A DNA stretch of 64,000 bases from Arthrinium phaeospermum (GCA_006503535.1 QYRS01000009.1:1240001-1304000); one strand, 5' to 3'; shown: positions 1 to 13,779, numbered from the stretch's first letter. Notes: generated by a model not told the origin, from the sequence alone. A program made the numbers and translations.

Positions 1-289
1 TAATAATTAAAATTAACGCGGTTTTTTATTTTATATTCGTATAATTTTTTTTTAACTTTATAAAAACGTAATATTTATTATCGAAATTATAAATAATTAA
101 TTATTATTTTTTTCGATTTTTTTTTTCGTTTTTATTTTTTATTAAATAATAAAAAAAAGTATAAATATAAAATTATTTTTTATTTTAATTTTTAAAATAT
201 TATATTATCGACGATTTTAATAATATTAAAATATTAATTTTAATTAATTAATAAATTTAATTAAATATATTAATTTTAAAACGTTATAA

Positions 290-950
290 TATATAATTAA
301 TAAAATAACTTTTTTAAAATTATTAAAAATTTTTTTATAAATATATAATAACGTTATTATTAATATTAATATTTATTATAATATATAAATAAATATTAAA
401 ATTTAAATAATTATATATATTTAATAATATATAAAAAATTAAAATAAAAAATAATAATATATATATATATATAATAAAAAAAAAATAAATTATAAGTTTT
501 AAATAACGTATATTATAAAAATTTATATTTATTTTTAAAAATTTTTTTTAAAAATTTATATAAAATCGATATTTATATATATTAATTTTAAAAATTTTAT
601 TATTTAATATAAATAATTTTTAATAAATTTTAAATTTATATAATATAAATAAATTTTTTTTTAATAATTAAATATAATATTATTATAAATTTTAAATTTA
701 TTTTAAATTTTATATTATAAAAAATAATAAATAATTAAAATTAAAATTATAATAAAAAAAAAGTTTAAAATTTATTATTTATTATTATTAAAAATTTAAT
801 TTTTTTAATTTTATTATTTAAAATATTTATTTATTTTAATATAAAATTATTATTAATTTATATTATTATTTATTTATTTTTTATTATTTATATTATTATA
901 TATAATATATATTAAAATAAAATTTAAATAATAATAATAATATCGTTTTA
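290..950 (+). repeat. AT-block repeat family R1, copy 1
   Basis: Shares long, ordered blocks with 1450-2110, for example the stretch around 505-560 matching that around 1690-1750, and the stretch 660-950 matching 1830-2110. Differences are mostly C/T and G/A, as expected from independent RIP of two copies. The ends are approximate because low-complexity AT sequence blurs the alignment. Confidence 0.7.
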
Positions 951-1449
951 TAGAAAACGTTAATTTATTATTTATATTAAAAAAAAAATTTATATAAAAT
1001 CTATTATTTTTTATACGATAAATTAAATTAAATAAATATAAATTAATTAATTACATAATAATCGATTAATAATAAATTAATAATATATTTATTATTAAAA
1101 GATTATTTATTAATTTTAATTTATTTCCTATTTATTAATAACGGCCTTTTTTTTTTAATTAATTAAGTTAATTCGCGATTTTATTATCGACCTTTATCGA
1201 ACTTATTAAGTTTTATAGTTTTTAAAACTTTATTCCCGTTTCGTATATATAAATACTTTTTATCGTTTAATAGTTTTAATAATAGTTTTCGTTATTATAT
1301 ATTTATATATAATATATAGTTATATATATAAAAATTATATATTATAATAATTTAAAAAATATATTATTAAATACGGTTTTAAATATTTTAAAATTAAATT
1401 TATTAAAAGCGATATAATAATTACGAAAATAAAGCTTTTTAAAAAAAAT

Positions 1450-2110
1450 TAAAATTTAATTATCGATATAACGGCGCTAATTTTATTAAAATTATTAAAA
1501 GCGTTTTTTATAAATATATATAATATAATATCGTTATTATTATTAATAATTATTATAATATATATAAATATATTAAAATATAATAATATTATAAATATAA
1601 TAATATAAAAAGATTAAAATTAAATAAAAAATAATATATATATATATATATAATAAAAAAAGAAATAAATTATAAATTTTAAAAAACGTATATTACGAAA
1701 ATTTATATTTATTTTCGAAAATTTTCTTTAAAAATTTACGTAAAATCGGTATTTATATACGTTATTTTAAAAATTTTATTACTCGATATAAATAATTTCC
1801 GATAAATTTTAAATTTATATAATACGAATAAATAATTTTTTTCTTAATAATTAAATATAATATTATTATAAACCTCGGGTTTATTTTAAATTTTATATTA
1901 TAAAGAATAATAAATAATTATAATTAAAAATTATAATAAAAAATAATTTAATATTTATTATTTATTATCGTTAAAAGTTTAATTTTTTTTTAATTTTATT
2001 ATTTAAAATATTTATTTATTTTAATATAAAATTATTATTAATTTATATTATTATTTATTTATTCTTTATTATTTATATTAATTATATATAATATATTAAA
2101 AAACAAAATT
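1450..2110 (+). repeat. AT-block repeat family R1, copy 2
   Basis: The least damaged copy of R1, retaining more CpG positions than copy 1 (for example near 1700-1760 and 1870-1885). It is a direct repeat of 290-950 and an inverted repeat of 2135-2900 and 3440-4180. Confidence 0.7.
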
Positions 2111-2134
2111 TAAATAAATAAATAATAAATAATA

Positions 2135-2900
2135 AATATTAAATTTTTTTTTATTATAAATTTTTAATTATAATTATTTATTATTTTTTATAATATAAAA
2201 TTTAAAATAAATTTAAAATTTATAATAATATTATATTTAATTATTAAAAAAAAATTATTATATTTATTTATATTATATAAATTTAAAATTTATTAAAAAT
2301 TATTTATATTAAATAATAAAATTTTTAAAATTAATATATAAAATATTAATTTTATATAATTTTTTAAAAAAAAGTTTTTAAAAATAAATATAAATTTTTA
2401 TAATATATATTTTTTAAAATTTATAATATTTTTTTTTATTATATATATATATATATTATTATTTTTTTTTTAATTTTTTTTATATTATTATATATTTATA
2501 TTATTTATAATTTAATATTTATTTATATATTAATAATTATTAATAATAATATTATATTATATATTTATAAAAACGTTTTTAATAATTTTAATAAAATTAA
2601 TATTATTATATTAATAATTAAATTTTAACTTTTTAAAAATTTAATTTTTATAATTATTATATCGTTTTTAATAAATTCGATTTTAAAATATTTAAAATCG
2701 CGTTTAATAATATATTTTTAAAATTATTATATATATAATTTTTTATATATATAATTTATATATTATATATAAATATATAATAATAAAATTATTATTAAAA
2801 TTATTAAATAATAAAAAATATATTTATATATATATAAATAAAAATAAATTTTAAAAATTACGAAATTTTTATTAAATTAATAACGTAATTTTATTTTAAA
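2135..2900 (-). repeat. AT-block repeat family R1, copy 3 (inverted)
   Basis: Reverse complement of R1 copies 1 and 2. The stretch 2150-2460 mirrors about 1640-2100, and 2560-2720 mirrors about 1380-1530. With copy 2 it forms a near-palindromic head-to-head pair centred near 2120. Confidence 0.65.
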
Positions 2901-3065
2901 ATAATATATATAATTTAATTAATTTAAAAAAAAAAGTTTTATTTAAATTTAATATTAATATTTTATTTTTTTTAATTTTAATTTAAATATTTTTTTCTTT
3001 TTTTAATTTAATAAATTATATTTTTAATTAATAATTAAATTTTATATATTAATATTTTTTTATAT
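2885..3065 (+). repeat. AT-block direct repeat R2, copy 1
   Basis: Near-identical in order to 5705-5885. Both contain the same run from an ACTTTATTTTAAAATAAT-like start to a TTAATTAATAATTAAAT-like end, differing at a few C/T or G/A positions. Confidence 0.65.
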
Positions 3066-3439
3066 AATTTTATTAAATTTTTTTAATAATTAAAAAATAA
3101 ATATTTATTATTAAAATATAATTAATAAATTTTTTTTATTATATTTTTTTTTTATTATTATATATTAATTTAATAAAAAAATAAAATAAATATTTTATTA
3201 ATAAATATTTTATTTAAATCGATTTAATATTAAATAACGTTTTTTTTTATTTAATAATTAATAAAATAAAATATTAAATTTTATTATTTATTTAAATTTT
3301 TTTTTTTTTTTTAATATATATTATATATATAATATAAAAATAAAAAATAAATAATAATATAATTAATAATAATTTTATATTAAAATAGGTATTTTAAATA
3401 ATAAAGTTAAAAAATTAAGTTTTTAATAATAATAATAAA

Positions 3440-4180
3440 TATTAAATTTTTTTATAACTTTTAATTATAATTATTTATTATTCTTTACGATATAAGGTTT
3501 AAAATAAATTCGGAGTTTATAATATTATATTTAATTATTAAAAAAAAATTATTTATTTATATTATAAATTTAAAATTTATCGGAAATTATTTATATTAAA
3601 TAATAAAGTTTTTAAAATTAACGTATATAAATAATTTTATATAAATTTTTAAAAAAAGTTTTTAAAAATAAATATAAATTTTTATAATATATATTTCTTA
3701 AAATTTATAATTTATTTTTTTTTTTTATATATATATATATATTATTATTTTTTATTTTAATTTTTTTTATATTATTATATATTTATATATTATTTATATT
3801 TTATTTATTTATATATTATATAATTATAATAATAATAATATTATATATATGCGTTTATAAAAAGCGTTTTTAATAATTTCGATAAATTAACGCCGTTACG
3901 TCGGTAATTAAACTCTAGTTTTTTTTTAAAAAACCCTATTTCCGTAATTATTATCGTTTTTAATAATTCGATTTTAAAATATTTAAAATTATATTTAATA
4001 TATATTTTTGAATTATTAATATATATATTTTTTATATATATAATTTATACGTTATATATATATATAACGGCGAAAATTATTATTAAAATTATTAAATAAT
4101 AAGGATATATTTATATATATAAAACGGGAATAAGATTTCGAAAATCGCGGAGTTTTTAATAAATTTAATAAAAACCGATA
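3440..4180 (-). repeat. AT-block repeat family R1, copy 4 (inverted)
   Basis: A second inverted copy of R1. Homology continues past the R1 core, since 4190-4400 mirrors about 960-1190. Together 960-2110 and 3440-4400 make an inverted repeat of about 1 kb. Confidence 0.65.
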
Positions 4181-5704
4181 TAATAATTATAAATTAATTT
4201 AATTAATTAAAAAAAAAGCTATTATTAATAAACGGGAAATAAATCGAAATTAACGAGTAATTTTTTAATAATAATATATTATTATTAATTTATTATTATT
4301 ATTATTATAATTAATTAATTTATATATTTATTTAATTTAATTATTATATAAAAAGTAATAAATTTATATAAATTTTTTTTTTTAATATAATAATAATTAA
4401 TATCCTCCGTAAATAAAATTTTATTATTAAAAAATTTACTTTTATATAATTATTTTTTTATTTAAATATTTCTAATAATTTTTTTAAATTTATTATAATA
4501 TAATTGTAATTTTATTTTAAATTATTTATTTTAAAAAAATTTATTAAAATTTATTTTTTTATTTATATATTAATTTAATTAATAAATTAAAATTTTTTAA
4601 AATTATAATATTATTAAAGTTTATTTTTTTTTTTTATTATTTAATTATAATTATTAATTAAATTTAATATATAATATAATAAATATTTAAATTATAATTT
4701 TATTTTAATTTTATTATTTTTTATTTTTTATCGTTTTATAAATTTTATATTTTTAAGTTTATTAAATATATTAATTTAAATTTAAATTTAATTAATTTAA
4801 ATTAATATTTTTTAATTATATTTATTTTATTTATTTTTTTAATTTTTTATAATTAATTAATTTAATAATTTAAATAATTAAAAAAAACTTTTTAAAATTT
4901 TTTTTTTTATATTAATTAATTTAATTTTAAATTTCGATATCTAATTAAAAATAATTTAATTAATTTAAATTTTATTTTTTAAATTAATTAAATTTAATAA
5001 TTAAATCGATTTTAATTAATTATAAAAATAATAATAAAATATTTATTAATAAAAACGTTTATAATAATAATTTTTTTAATATTAATTTTTATTTTAAATA
5101 ATTTTATAAATAATTTAATTATATTAATTATTATTGTTTATAATAAATTAAAATTAATAAAAAAAAATTTAAATTATATTAAATTAATTTTATAAAAATT
5201 TAATATATATAAAAAAACTTTTAAAATTTATTTAAAATAAATATAATTTAATTTTTTTTTAAATAAATAAAAATTTTATAAAAAATTTAAATATTATTTA
5301 TATTAAATAATTTAAATTTACGTTTTATATTATATATTAAATTTTTATATTAAAATTAATTTAATAAATATAAAAATTTATTTAAAAATATAATAAATTT
5401 ATTAATTTTTATTATAAATAATAATTAATCGGGCTCGAATTTAATATTTTAATTATAATAAAAAAATATATTATTAATTATTTTATTAATAAATAAAAAA
5501 TTTAAATTATTAAATTTTATTAATTAATTTATTTTTATTAAAAATTAATAAAATATTTAATAAATTATTAAATTTATTTAAATTAATTAAATATTTAAAT
5601 ATATTATTTTAATATTAATTAAAAAATAAATAATTATATAATAAAAAATAAATTTAAATTATAAAAAAAAAGTTTAAAATATTTTTTTAAAAAAAAAAAG
5701 TAAT

Positions 5705-5885
5705 AATAACTTTATTTTAAAATAATATATATAATTTAATTAATTTTAAAGAAATAAGATTTTATTTAAATTTAATATTAATATTTTATTTTATTTTAAT
5801 TTTAATTTAAATATTTTTTTCTTTTTTTAATTTAATAAATTACGTTTTTAATTAATAATTAAATCTTATATATTAATATTATTTT
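5705..5885 (+). repeat. AT-block direct repeat R2, copy 2
   Basis: Second copy of the 2885-3065 repeat. It is followed at 5930-6120 by sequence resembling 4190-4400, so different repeat pieces are joined here, which suggests nested insertions before RIP. Confidence 0.6.
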
Positions 5886-8800
5886 TATTATTAAATTTAA
5901 ATAAATTTAATAAAATTAATATAATTTACGGGTTAATTTAATTAATTAAAAAAATTATTTAATAAATAAAAATAAATCGAAATTAATAAATAGTTTTTTA
6001 ATAATAATTATATTATTAATTTATTATTAATTATTTTATTTAATTAATTTTTTTATTTAATTTATTTATTATATAAATAATAAATTTTATATAAATTTTT
6101 TTTTAATATAAATAATAAATTTTTTTTTATAAATAAATTTTTATTAATTTTTTAAATTAAATAAATTTATTATATTTTTAAAAAAATTTATTATTAAATA
6201 ATAATATTATAATTTTTTATATTATTTTAATATTAATTTTTATTATATATTTTTTATTATTTATAATATATATTAAATATTAAATATTAAATATATTAAA
6301 TATATTTTAATATTTTTTAATAATATTAAAATATTTTATAATTTTATTAATTTTTTTATTAATATTTTTTTTATTTTATATAAAAATAATATTAATATAT
6401 AAAATTAATTATTAATTAAAAATATAATTTATTATATTTAAATAAATATTAAAAAAATATATTATAATTTAATATTTTTTTAATTAATTATTATATTTAT
6501 TTTAATTTATATAATAATAATATTAATTAATTTAAAATATATAATTATTTATATTTTTTTAAAAAATAAAAATAAAATTAATACTTATTAAAATTAAATT
6601 TATATTATTTTAATTTTAAAATATTATTTTTAAATTAAATTATTAATAATAATATTTATATTATTTCTTTTTTTAAAAAATAAAGAATTATATTATATAT
6701 TAATTTAATTTTTTATTAAAATAAATTAAAGGTAATAATATTAATATTTATTAAAATTAATATATATTATTTTAATTTTTAATTTATTTAAATAAAAATA
6801 ATTAATAAAAATTAATATAATTTTTTATTTTTTTATAATTTAAAATTATTATATTATATTTATAAAAATTTTAAATTAATTAATTTTTTTTATTATATTT
6901 ATTATTATAACTTTATTTTTAGTTTTATTTTTTTATTTTAATTATATTTTTATATTTATAATTTTTTTATATTTTATTTAATATTATATTATTAATTTAA
7001 ATTTATTATAAAGTTATTATTATTTTCTTATTATTAATTAATAATAATTTTATATTAATTTATTTATTATATAATATAATTATTAATAAATATAAAGTTA
7101 ATAAAGTTAATAAAATTAATAAAATTAACGGGGTTAATTTATTTATAATTTTCGAATAAACTTTTATTAAAAGATAGCGTTATTAATTTTATTTTATAAA
7201 AATTAATATTAATAAACATTTTTTAATAAAAATAATTTAATTATATTTTTTATATATATAAATTTTATATTATTTAATAATATATTTATTAATAATATTT
7301 ATCGTTAATATTATTATATTATTATTATTATTAGTATTATTTAATTAATTTTATATATTTTAATTTATTTTCGTTATTATTTATTTTATATATTAATTTT
7401 TATTATATATTAAGTATTAATATTATATATTATATTATTATATTTATTTAAATTATTTTTTTATTAATATATTATAATAATATATTTAATAATATATTTT
7501 TAATTATAATATTTTATATAATAAATTTAAATTATATTAATAATATTTAAAATATAATAATTAATTTAAAATTAATTCGGAATTAATTTTAATAAAATAT
7601 AATATATTTTAAATAGTTTTTAATAAAAATTTATTATTTAATTTATTTATATAAATTTTATATAATTTTTAATAATATTTATATATATAATATTAAATTT
7701 TAATTTTTATTTAATATAAGGATACTTTGTAATATAATTTAAATTATATAAAAAACTGTTTTTTATATTAAATTTAATTAATAAATTTAATTTATATTTT
7801 TTTAAAATTATATATATTTTAAAGTATTAATTTAAATATATAAGAAATAATTTATATATATAAAATATTTTAAATTCGATTTACGATTTAAATTAATATT
7901 TTTAACTTTTTAATAGAAATATATATATAATTAAATATATTATATTTATTATATTTAAAATTAATATAATAGGTTAATATATATTTTAAAAGATATTAAG
8001 ATTTAAAATAAATAAACGTATTAAGTTTTATAAAATAATATTAAATTAATTTAAAATTAATTTTAATTAATTATTAAATATAAAAACTTTTTATATATTA
8101 TTAATTTTAATAATATTAAATAGTTTAATTTTTTATATATATTTTTTTTATTTTATATAAATTTCTTAATTTTATAAAATCGATTAAATATAAATAATAT
8201 TTATTAACTTAAATTAATAAAATATTTAAGGTATAATTATATTTAATTAATTTAAATTAAAATATAAATAATATAAAATAAATTTATTTATTTATAAAGT
8301 TTTATTTTAATAAGTAATAATAATTTTACGTTATTAAAAATATATAAATATTTTAATTAATATTATTAAATTTCGAATTTTTTTATTATTTATAATTATT
8401 TATAAAAATAAATTATTTAATTATAATTAAAGTTTTAATATTAAAATATATCGTTTATTTATATTTTTTTTTATATTATTTTAAAATTTATTATAATTAA
8501 AATATATTTTTAAAAAAAATATAAGTTATTATTTTTATATATATATATATTAGTTTTTTATTAAGTTTTTATAATTTTATATTTTTTATTTACGTAATAA
8601 TTTATAATTAAAGAAATTTAAAGAATATATTTTAAATTAAATTAAAATTAATTCCGAATTATTTATATAATATTTATTTAAATTAATTTTAAATTTATTA
8701 ATTTTTTTAATATAAATATATAAAGTAAATAATAGTATTTTATTTTATAGTATATTAGGTATTATAATTTTTATAATGTATAAAATTAAAGGTTTATAAA

Positions 8801-9935
8801 AATAAAATACGATATATATATTAAATAAATACGGGATAGAATTTTTAAAATAAATTTATTATTTTTTATATTTATATCGTTATATTTATTATTAATAAAA
8901 TAATATATTTTTTTTATTTATTATAATTTTTTTAATTATTTTTTTATAATTTAAAAATATTAATTTTCGATTAAAAATTTAAAAGTATAATTATTTAAAA
9001 ATAATATTATTATAATTTCGGAACGGATTAATATAATATTATAATTTAATTTATTTTATAATTTTTTTATATTTTAAAAGGTAAATTTAAATATAATCGT
9101 TTTATATTAAATATATATATTAATTTTAAAAATAATATTATATTATTTATATTTAATTAATTATTATAATTTATAATATTAAATTATATAATTATTTATA
9201 TAATTACTTTTTTTATTATAAAATATTATTAATTATTTAATATAATATTAAAACAATAAAATATATAAATTTATAAGTTTTTTTATTAGTATATTAAAAA
9301 TTAAACGTTATAATAGGATTATTTAAAAATTATATTAATAATATATTAAATATTATTAATTAATTATATAATAAATTAAATATTATTATTTTTTTAATAA
9401 AAAGTATTATTATTATAATAAATATAATTATTTTTAAGTTTATTATATAAGGGAATTTAAGAATTTATTATATATAATAGATATAATAATAAATTTATAA
9501 TATAAGAATTAATAATAATTTTAAATTAATTATAAAAATAAATAATATTATTAATTCGATTTATTTATTATTTAAATTAATTTAATTTAACTTTTTTTAA
9601 ATCGTTAATATAATTATTATTAAATCGTTTCGTTAATTAAAATAATCGAATGGCTCGTTATCGAAATTTATTATTTAAAAGCCGAGTTAAAAATATTATT
9701 AATATCGGGTAGCATTTTAATAAAATTTAAATTCGTTTATAATATTATTAAATCGATTTTAATTAATTTTAATATTATTAAATTTTAATTTAATAAATTT
9801 ATAATTATATAATTATATATATTAAAAGTTTTTTATTAGTTTTTTTATATTTTAATAAGTCGATATAATAAATTTAAATTTAATTTTATTAAATTAATAT
9901 TAAAAAGAAATTAATTTATTAAAAAAAAAAAAAAT

Positions 9936-10010
9936 TATTTTCGATAGGAATTAAACCCGTATCGTTTTTAATATAACTTTAATACGAAAGTTTTATAAAA
10001 TCGATATTTT
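9936..10010 (-). other. possible RIP-decayed tRNA-like remnant
   Basis: On the minus strand the sequence ACGGGTTTAATTCCTAT at about 9943-9959 looks like a T-arm: a G-rich 5' stem, a TTTAATT loop where TTCRANN is usual, and a 3' stem that pairs if C-to-T changes are undone. A perfect AACTTT/AAAGTT hairpin lies upstream, where an anticodon arm would be. The acceptor and D arms cannot be read, and the hairpin loop is one base off the normal length. It could be a dead tRNA, the tRNA-derived head of a SINE, or chance. Confidence 0.25.
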
Positions 10011-10080
10011 ATTAATAAATATAAAATAATATATATTATAAATTATAACTTATTACCTTTTAAGTAAGGTTAAAAATAAA

Positions 10081-12043
10081 CGCGCCCCTTTTTTACTTTA
10101 AGTAATTTAGGGGGGGTACCCTTTAGGTGATATATAACCTTAAGTTAGTCCCAAGCCGCTATGTACTGCGGTTCGCACCACCTCGACTGTCGCTGTTGGT
10201 GGAAAAAGGAGCGTGTTTAATTACCGGGCCTACCAAGCCTTTTTTAATACTCGCCTCCCCCGTTCGGGCCCGTCCCGTGCAAACCGCAACAACTGATTGG
10301 TACCCGTCGTATGTAAAGATTGGAAATAGAGTAATTCCAGCAAATTGCAGAATCACAAAATAAGGTCTAGACCCTGCGAATCTAGAAGGATTGTCCGCCC
10401 TGCCTGCTCCAGCAAAAAAGGAAGAGGAAGATTGATCCCCTGTCAGGGCCGCATTGACGATTGACACGGCTTTGAGACTCCTCCCTCCTGCCTTATGTAA
10501 TTCGACCCTATTTCGACGTGCTTGGCAATTTTGATCCTCCCAGATCCCCAGATGATCTCCTTCCTTCCAAATTTATTTGGTTATCTACCAACTACATAGG
10601 ATTGAATTGTTGATTGGTTACATATAGGTATGAACAAGGACCCACACACGATCCCCCAGCCCAGATCTTCAGCGCTGTCTGTTTCTCAAACAACTCTGAG
10701 CCAATACCAAGTGGTTGATCAACCCTCGTGGGTTCTTTTTGCGCACCCGAAATTCATGCTTGGAACGGCACTTGGTCCTCACGCCTTCTCGGAACGCCTC
10801 TCCAGTCGACGACCGGAGGTTGACCTTGTTGGCAATGAGGTAATAGGGATCAAGATAGTCTCAGCCAAGCACCTCGTCAAGGCGTGAATTGCTGTACCCG
10901 ATACCAAGAGTGACCCTAGTAGAGAGGCAAGGTTTTAAATGAACAAACCACTCCTGGAGAGATGGCAGAACTCGAAACCAGATTCTACGCAATTACCCTC
11001 AAGGTACGAGTGAGATATGACAACTGAGGCGGGAGCGGCGCCTGGAGCCGGCTGGAATCCGTCAACCTAGGATTGCGCCTTCGAAGAACGAACCCTTTGA
11101 ATTCCAAGACAAGCTGACCTACAACGGCAGACTTCAATTTCCCATGACACATTGGCCTCGGCTCCGCGGCCGATGACGAACAGTCAGTGCATGGCTTCTT
11201 CAGGCGCAAGCTTCGGGTTCAGCCGCACCTGTCTGACTTTCTCCGTGTAGCAAGCAGGCTAGAAGCTTATAGGCGGATGGATGTTCCTTCATCTTCCAGC
11301 CCGGCGACTGCAATTCGTCAGGCTCTCTATCCCCGAAAGGCCCTCCCATTTCTGCCCGCCCCGTCGCCGTGCTACCGCACGATGCGGAACTATCGTAGGG
11401 GATAGGCCAGGGAGCGGGCCAGACAAATCCCACATATCCTCACATGCAGTCATCAATAATTGCACTTTGGATGTTATACCAGCTGGCCCCAAGAGGAAGG
11501 AAGAGGATCTGGCAGGATACGAACCATGGCTCAGTCTAAACCTGTCAGCTTCCGGGCGTCATGTCTTGTTGCGCAGTCTCGCAAAGGGACCTGTCAGCGT
11601 ACATAATGTACGTCTGATGCTCTTTTCGGTGACAAGCCGCGAGTTTCAAAAGTGCACTTTTGGATCCAATCGAATCAGAGACCCTGGTGCAGCTGGCCCC
11701 ATTCAATATATCCAGACAAATCTGCCTTGCCTGCTACCGTGAACAGTAAGCCTCCGGCCCCCATAGCACTGTTGCTTATTAAGGCAGTACGCTGGGCTCG
11801 CTCAGCTATAGGGTGACATGCCGCGAACATCGCTAAGATGATGATCTAAAAACAAATGTAGTGCCGGTGTAGAATTAGGGGGCATGTGCCGTGATCAATA
11901 TCTAGACGAGAGATGGGCGAACAACGAGGCTCTTGAAAATCTATAAAAGCATCGTAATGGCCGTGTAGCTTCGGGGGATATCTCCATCACACAACCCACC
12001 TTCCTTCCAAGACAGCAACAACAGCCGAAAGCACTCCGTCACC
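10081..12043. other. gene-free spacer beside the RIP block
   Basis: Base composition is normal. Short open frames occur on both strands (for example 10159-10467 minus, 10630-10887 plus, 11281-11742 plus), but none has a recognisable motif, credible splice sites or coding-like composition. I see no supported gene apart from the promoter of the next gene at the right-hand end. Confidence 0.6.
11942..11949 (+). promoter_or_regulatory. candidate TATA box for the lyase-like gene
   Basis: TATAAAAG lies about 95 bases upstream of the start codon at 12044, followed by a CA-rich leader. This is a normal distance and form for a fungal TATA box. No transcript data were available. Confidence 0.5.
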
Positions 12044-12871
12044 ATGGTCCACTTCGCCCAACTCGCCGCCGCCGCCCTCCTCTGCGCCAGCTACGCCCGC
12101 GCCGCCCTGCTGGTGGACTACAACGCCGCGCGGGGCGACGAGGTCAGCAAGCTGGGCCTGGCGAACCTCGAGGCCGCGCGGGGCGAGAAGCAGAGCGGCA
12201 ACACGGCCGACCTGTACATCAAGAACGACCAGGACTGGAAGGGGGCCAAGAGCGCGCACTTCCACCGCAAGAAGGGCGATATCCGGTAAGCTAAGCAATT
12301 CCTCTCTCTCGACACAGCGAACTACATAGACAGAGAATACTTACTCACAAGAACATAAAGTGCCGAGTACCACGCCCTCAAAGAAAAGACCCAAGAGGGC
12401 AAGACCTACTTCATCGGCTACCAGTTCTCCCTGGGCGCGACCCCGGACGCCATGATGGTGATGCAATGGAAAGAGTACGTCGCCAACACCGGGTCCGACA
12501 CCCACGGCGCCAACATCCCGCTCTTACTCCAAGTGCGCAACCAGCAGCTGCACCTGGAGTACACCGCGGACCGGACCAGCAAGCGCGCGGTGCTGTGGTC
12601 GGTAGCCGTCAAGCCCAAGACGGTCTACACCGTCGGGCTCGAGATCCTGGCGAAAGACGGCGGGCAGGGCCACGTGCGCATGTGGTGGGACGGGAAACCC
12701 GTCACCTTCGACACGACCAAGGGCACACTGCTCAAGGGGAACCTCTTCCCCGGCCGCAGCGACCCCAAGTTCGGCATCTACGGCGGCCAGGCCGTCGTCA
12801 CGGACAACTGGGTCTACCAGGTGCAGATTGGCGAGACCAAGGCGGATCTGGACTCCAAGTTCATCTCCTAA
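12044..12871 (+). CDS. secreted polysaccharide-lyase-like protein (PL20/glucuronan-lyase type?)
   Basis: Two exons, 12044-12285 and 12361-12871, joined by a 75-base intron with GTAAGC donor and AAAG acceptor; the product is 250 residues. Residues 1-20 form a clear signal peptide (hydrophobic AALLCASY core, cleavage after ARA), so the protein is probably secreted. The rest is a single domain with many alternating beta-type segments, a central QWKEY stretch near residue 140, MWWDGKP near 198, and a terminal KFGIYGG...WVYQVQIG signature. These fit the jelly-roll fold of small fungal lyases of the heparin-lyase-I/PL20 type, and the length fits the roughly 240-residue glucuronan lyases. The family call rests on recall of the fold signature, not on identified catalytic residues. 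A related beta-sandwich glycosidase or an enzyme-like cell-wall protein is possible. Confidence 0.65.
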
Positions 12872-13779
12872 AGGAGAGAAGGAGAAAACCAGCGTACAAA
12901 ACTCCTTCCATACACAATCTTCGATTCTTGAGTCGCGGCGAAGACCCAATTTCTGGTAGTGCTAGCCAGGGGTGTCGCGGCTTGCTGGGGTGGCCGTACC
13001 ATTCGCTCGCTGGCTATGGCAACTCATTATGTTCGTTAATTTAGGCTATTATTAGATTTGCAAAGTAAATAGGGATTACGATGAGAAAGGATCCGAGAGA
13101 AATTTATGGAGTGAGATTAAGATCTTGAGTATTGTCTGACCTCCTGTCTCCCAAATGTAGCTCAAGACTCCTCAATCATAGTTCACCTCACGGAAAGTAG
13201 ATGACAAGCAGCATGGATGGATCGGATCGGTAAACTTGTTCAATAAGACTTTGGTATGTATGTACAAGTACCTACGCATTAGAACAAAGTAAAAACCCTG
13301 CACGCTCGACCCTTCAACTTGAGCGAATTCCAGAAGCGCAAGCAAGAAAAGCACCATCTGGTGTTGGGTACCTAGTATCCAGCCATTATGTCTCAACACG
13401 CGAAAACCCCCTTCTGCATGCCAGCAGGTATATGATCTCAACGGACCTGTAATATACACAGAACTTGGTAAAAACAACGCCGCCATCTTCCTTCAAGATG
13501 TAATTTCCCTCACTACTTGGTACTGTTGAACCTAGCACACGCGGAGTGTTCGCCATCTCCCCCAATAATCCATACTCCATGCCACTCACCCTGGGGGGAA
13601 AAAGGGGTGTTTCTGTGGCACCCTATATGGTCGACATGAATGGGTATATGCCAGCGGGTCTGTCATTCCCGGATTTCCCTAAAAACTCCCTTTCGATGCA
13701 AGTTAAAAGCAAATGACAAAATAAAAATGGGCATGGTCAGCCCTCTGTAAACCCCGGACTCACTCTGGGTCCGCGCCCT
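12872..13779. other. intergenic, convergent 3' ends
   Basis: Lies between the 3' end of the lyase-like gene (plus) and the 3' end of INP1 (minus). Several short frames are present but none is convincing. Both 3' untranslated regions must lie here. Confidence 0.6.

Larger units (their letters stand above)
1..10080. repeat. RIP-saturated AT-rich repeat block
   Basis: About 10 kb of almost pure A/T with no open reading frame of useful length. The few remaining C and G bases lie mostly in CpG, with some CpT and CpC in less damaged patches (around 1140-1260, 3880-4260, 9600-9720), and CpA is almost absent. This is what repeat-induced point mutation leaves in duplicated DNA of filamentous ascomycetes. 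Related copies of the same element can still be recognised inside the block, so it is a nest of dead repeats, probably transposons, although no transposase or reverse transcriptase can be read. Composition returns to normal within about 80 bases near 10080. Mitochondrial DNA was considered and dismissed because no mitochondrial gene is present. Confidence 0.9.

Noticed and set aside
1..10080. Mitochondrial or plasmid DNA
   Set aside because: No mitochondrial gene or rRNA is readable, repeats differ by C/T and G/A changes, and surviving C is in CpG. This fits RIP in nuclear DNA.
11281..11742. 153-residue plus-strand frame
   Set aside because: It overlaps several equally long frames on both strands and shows no domain, splice support or coding-like composition.
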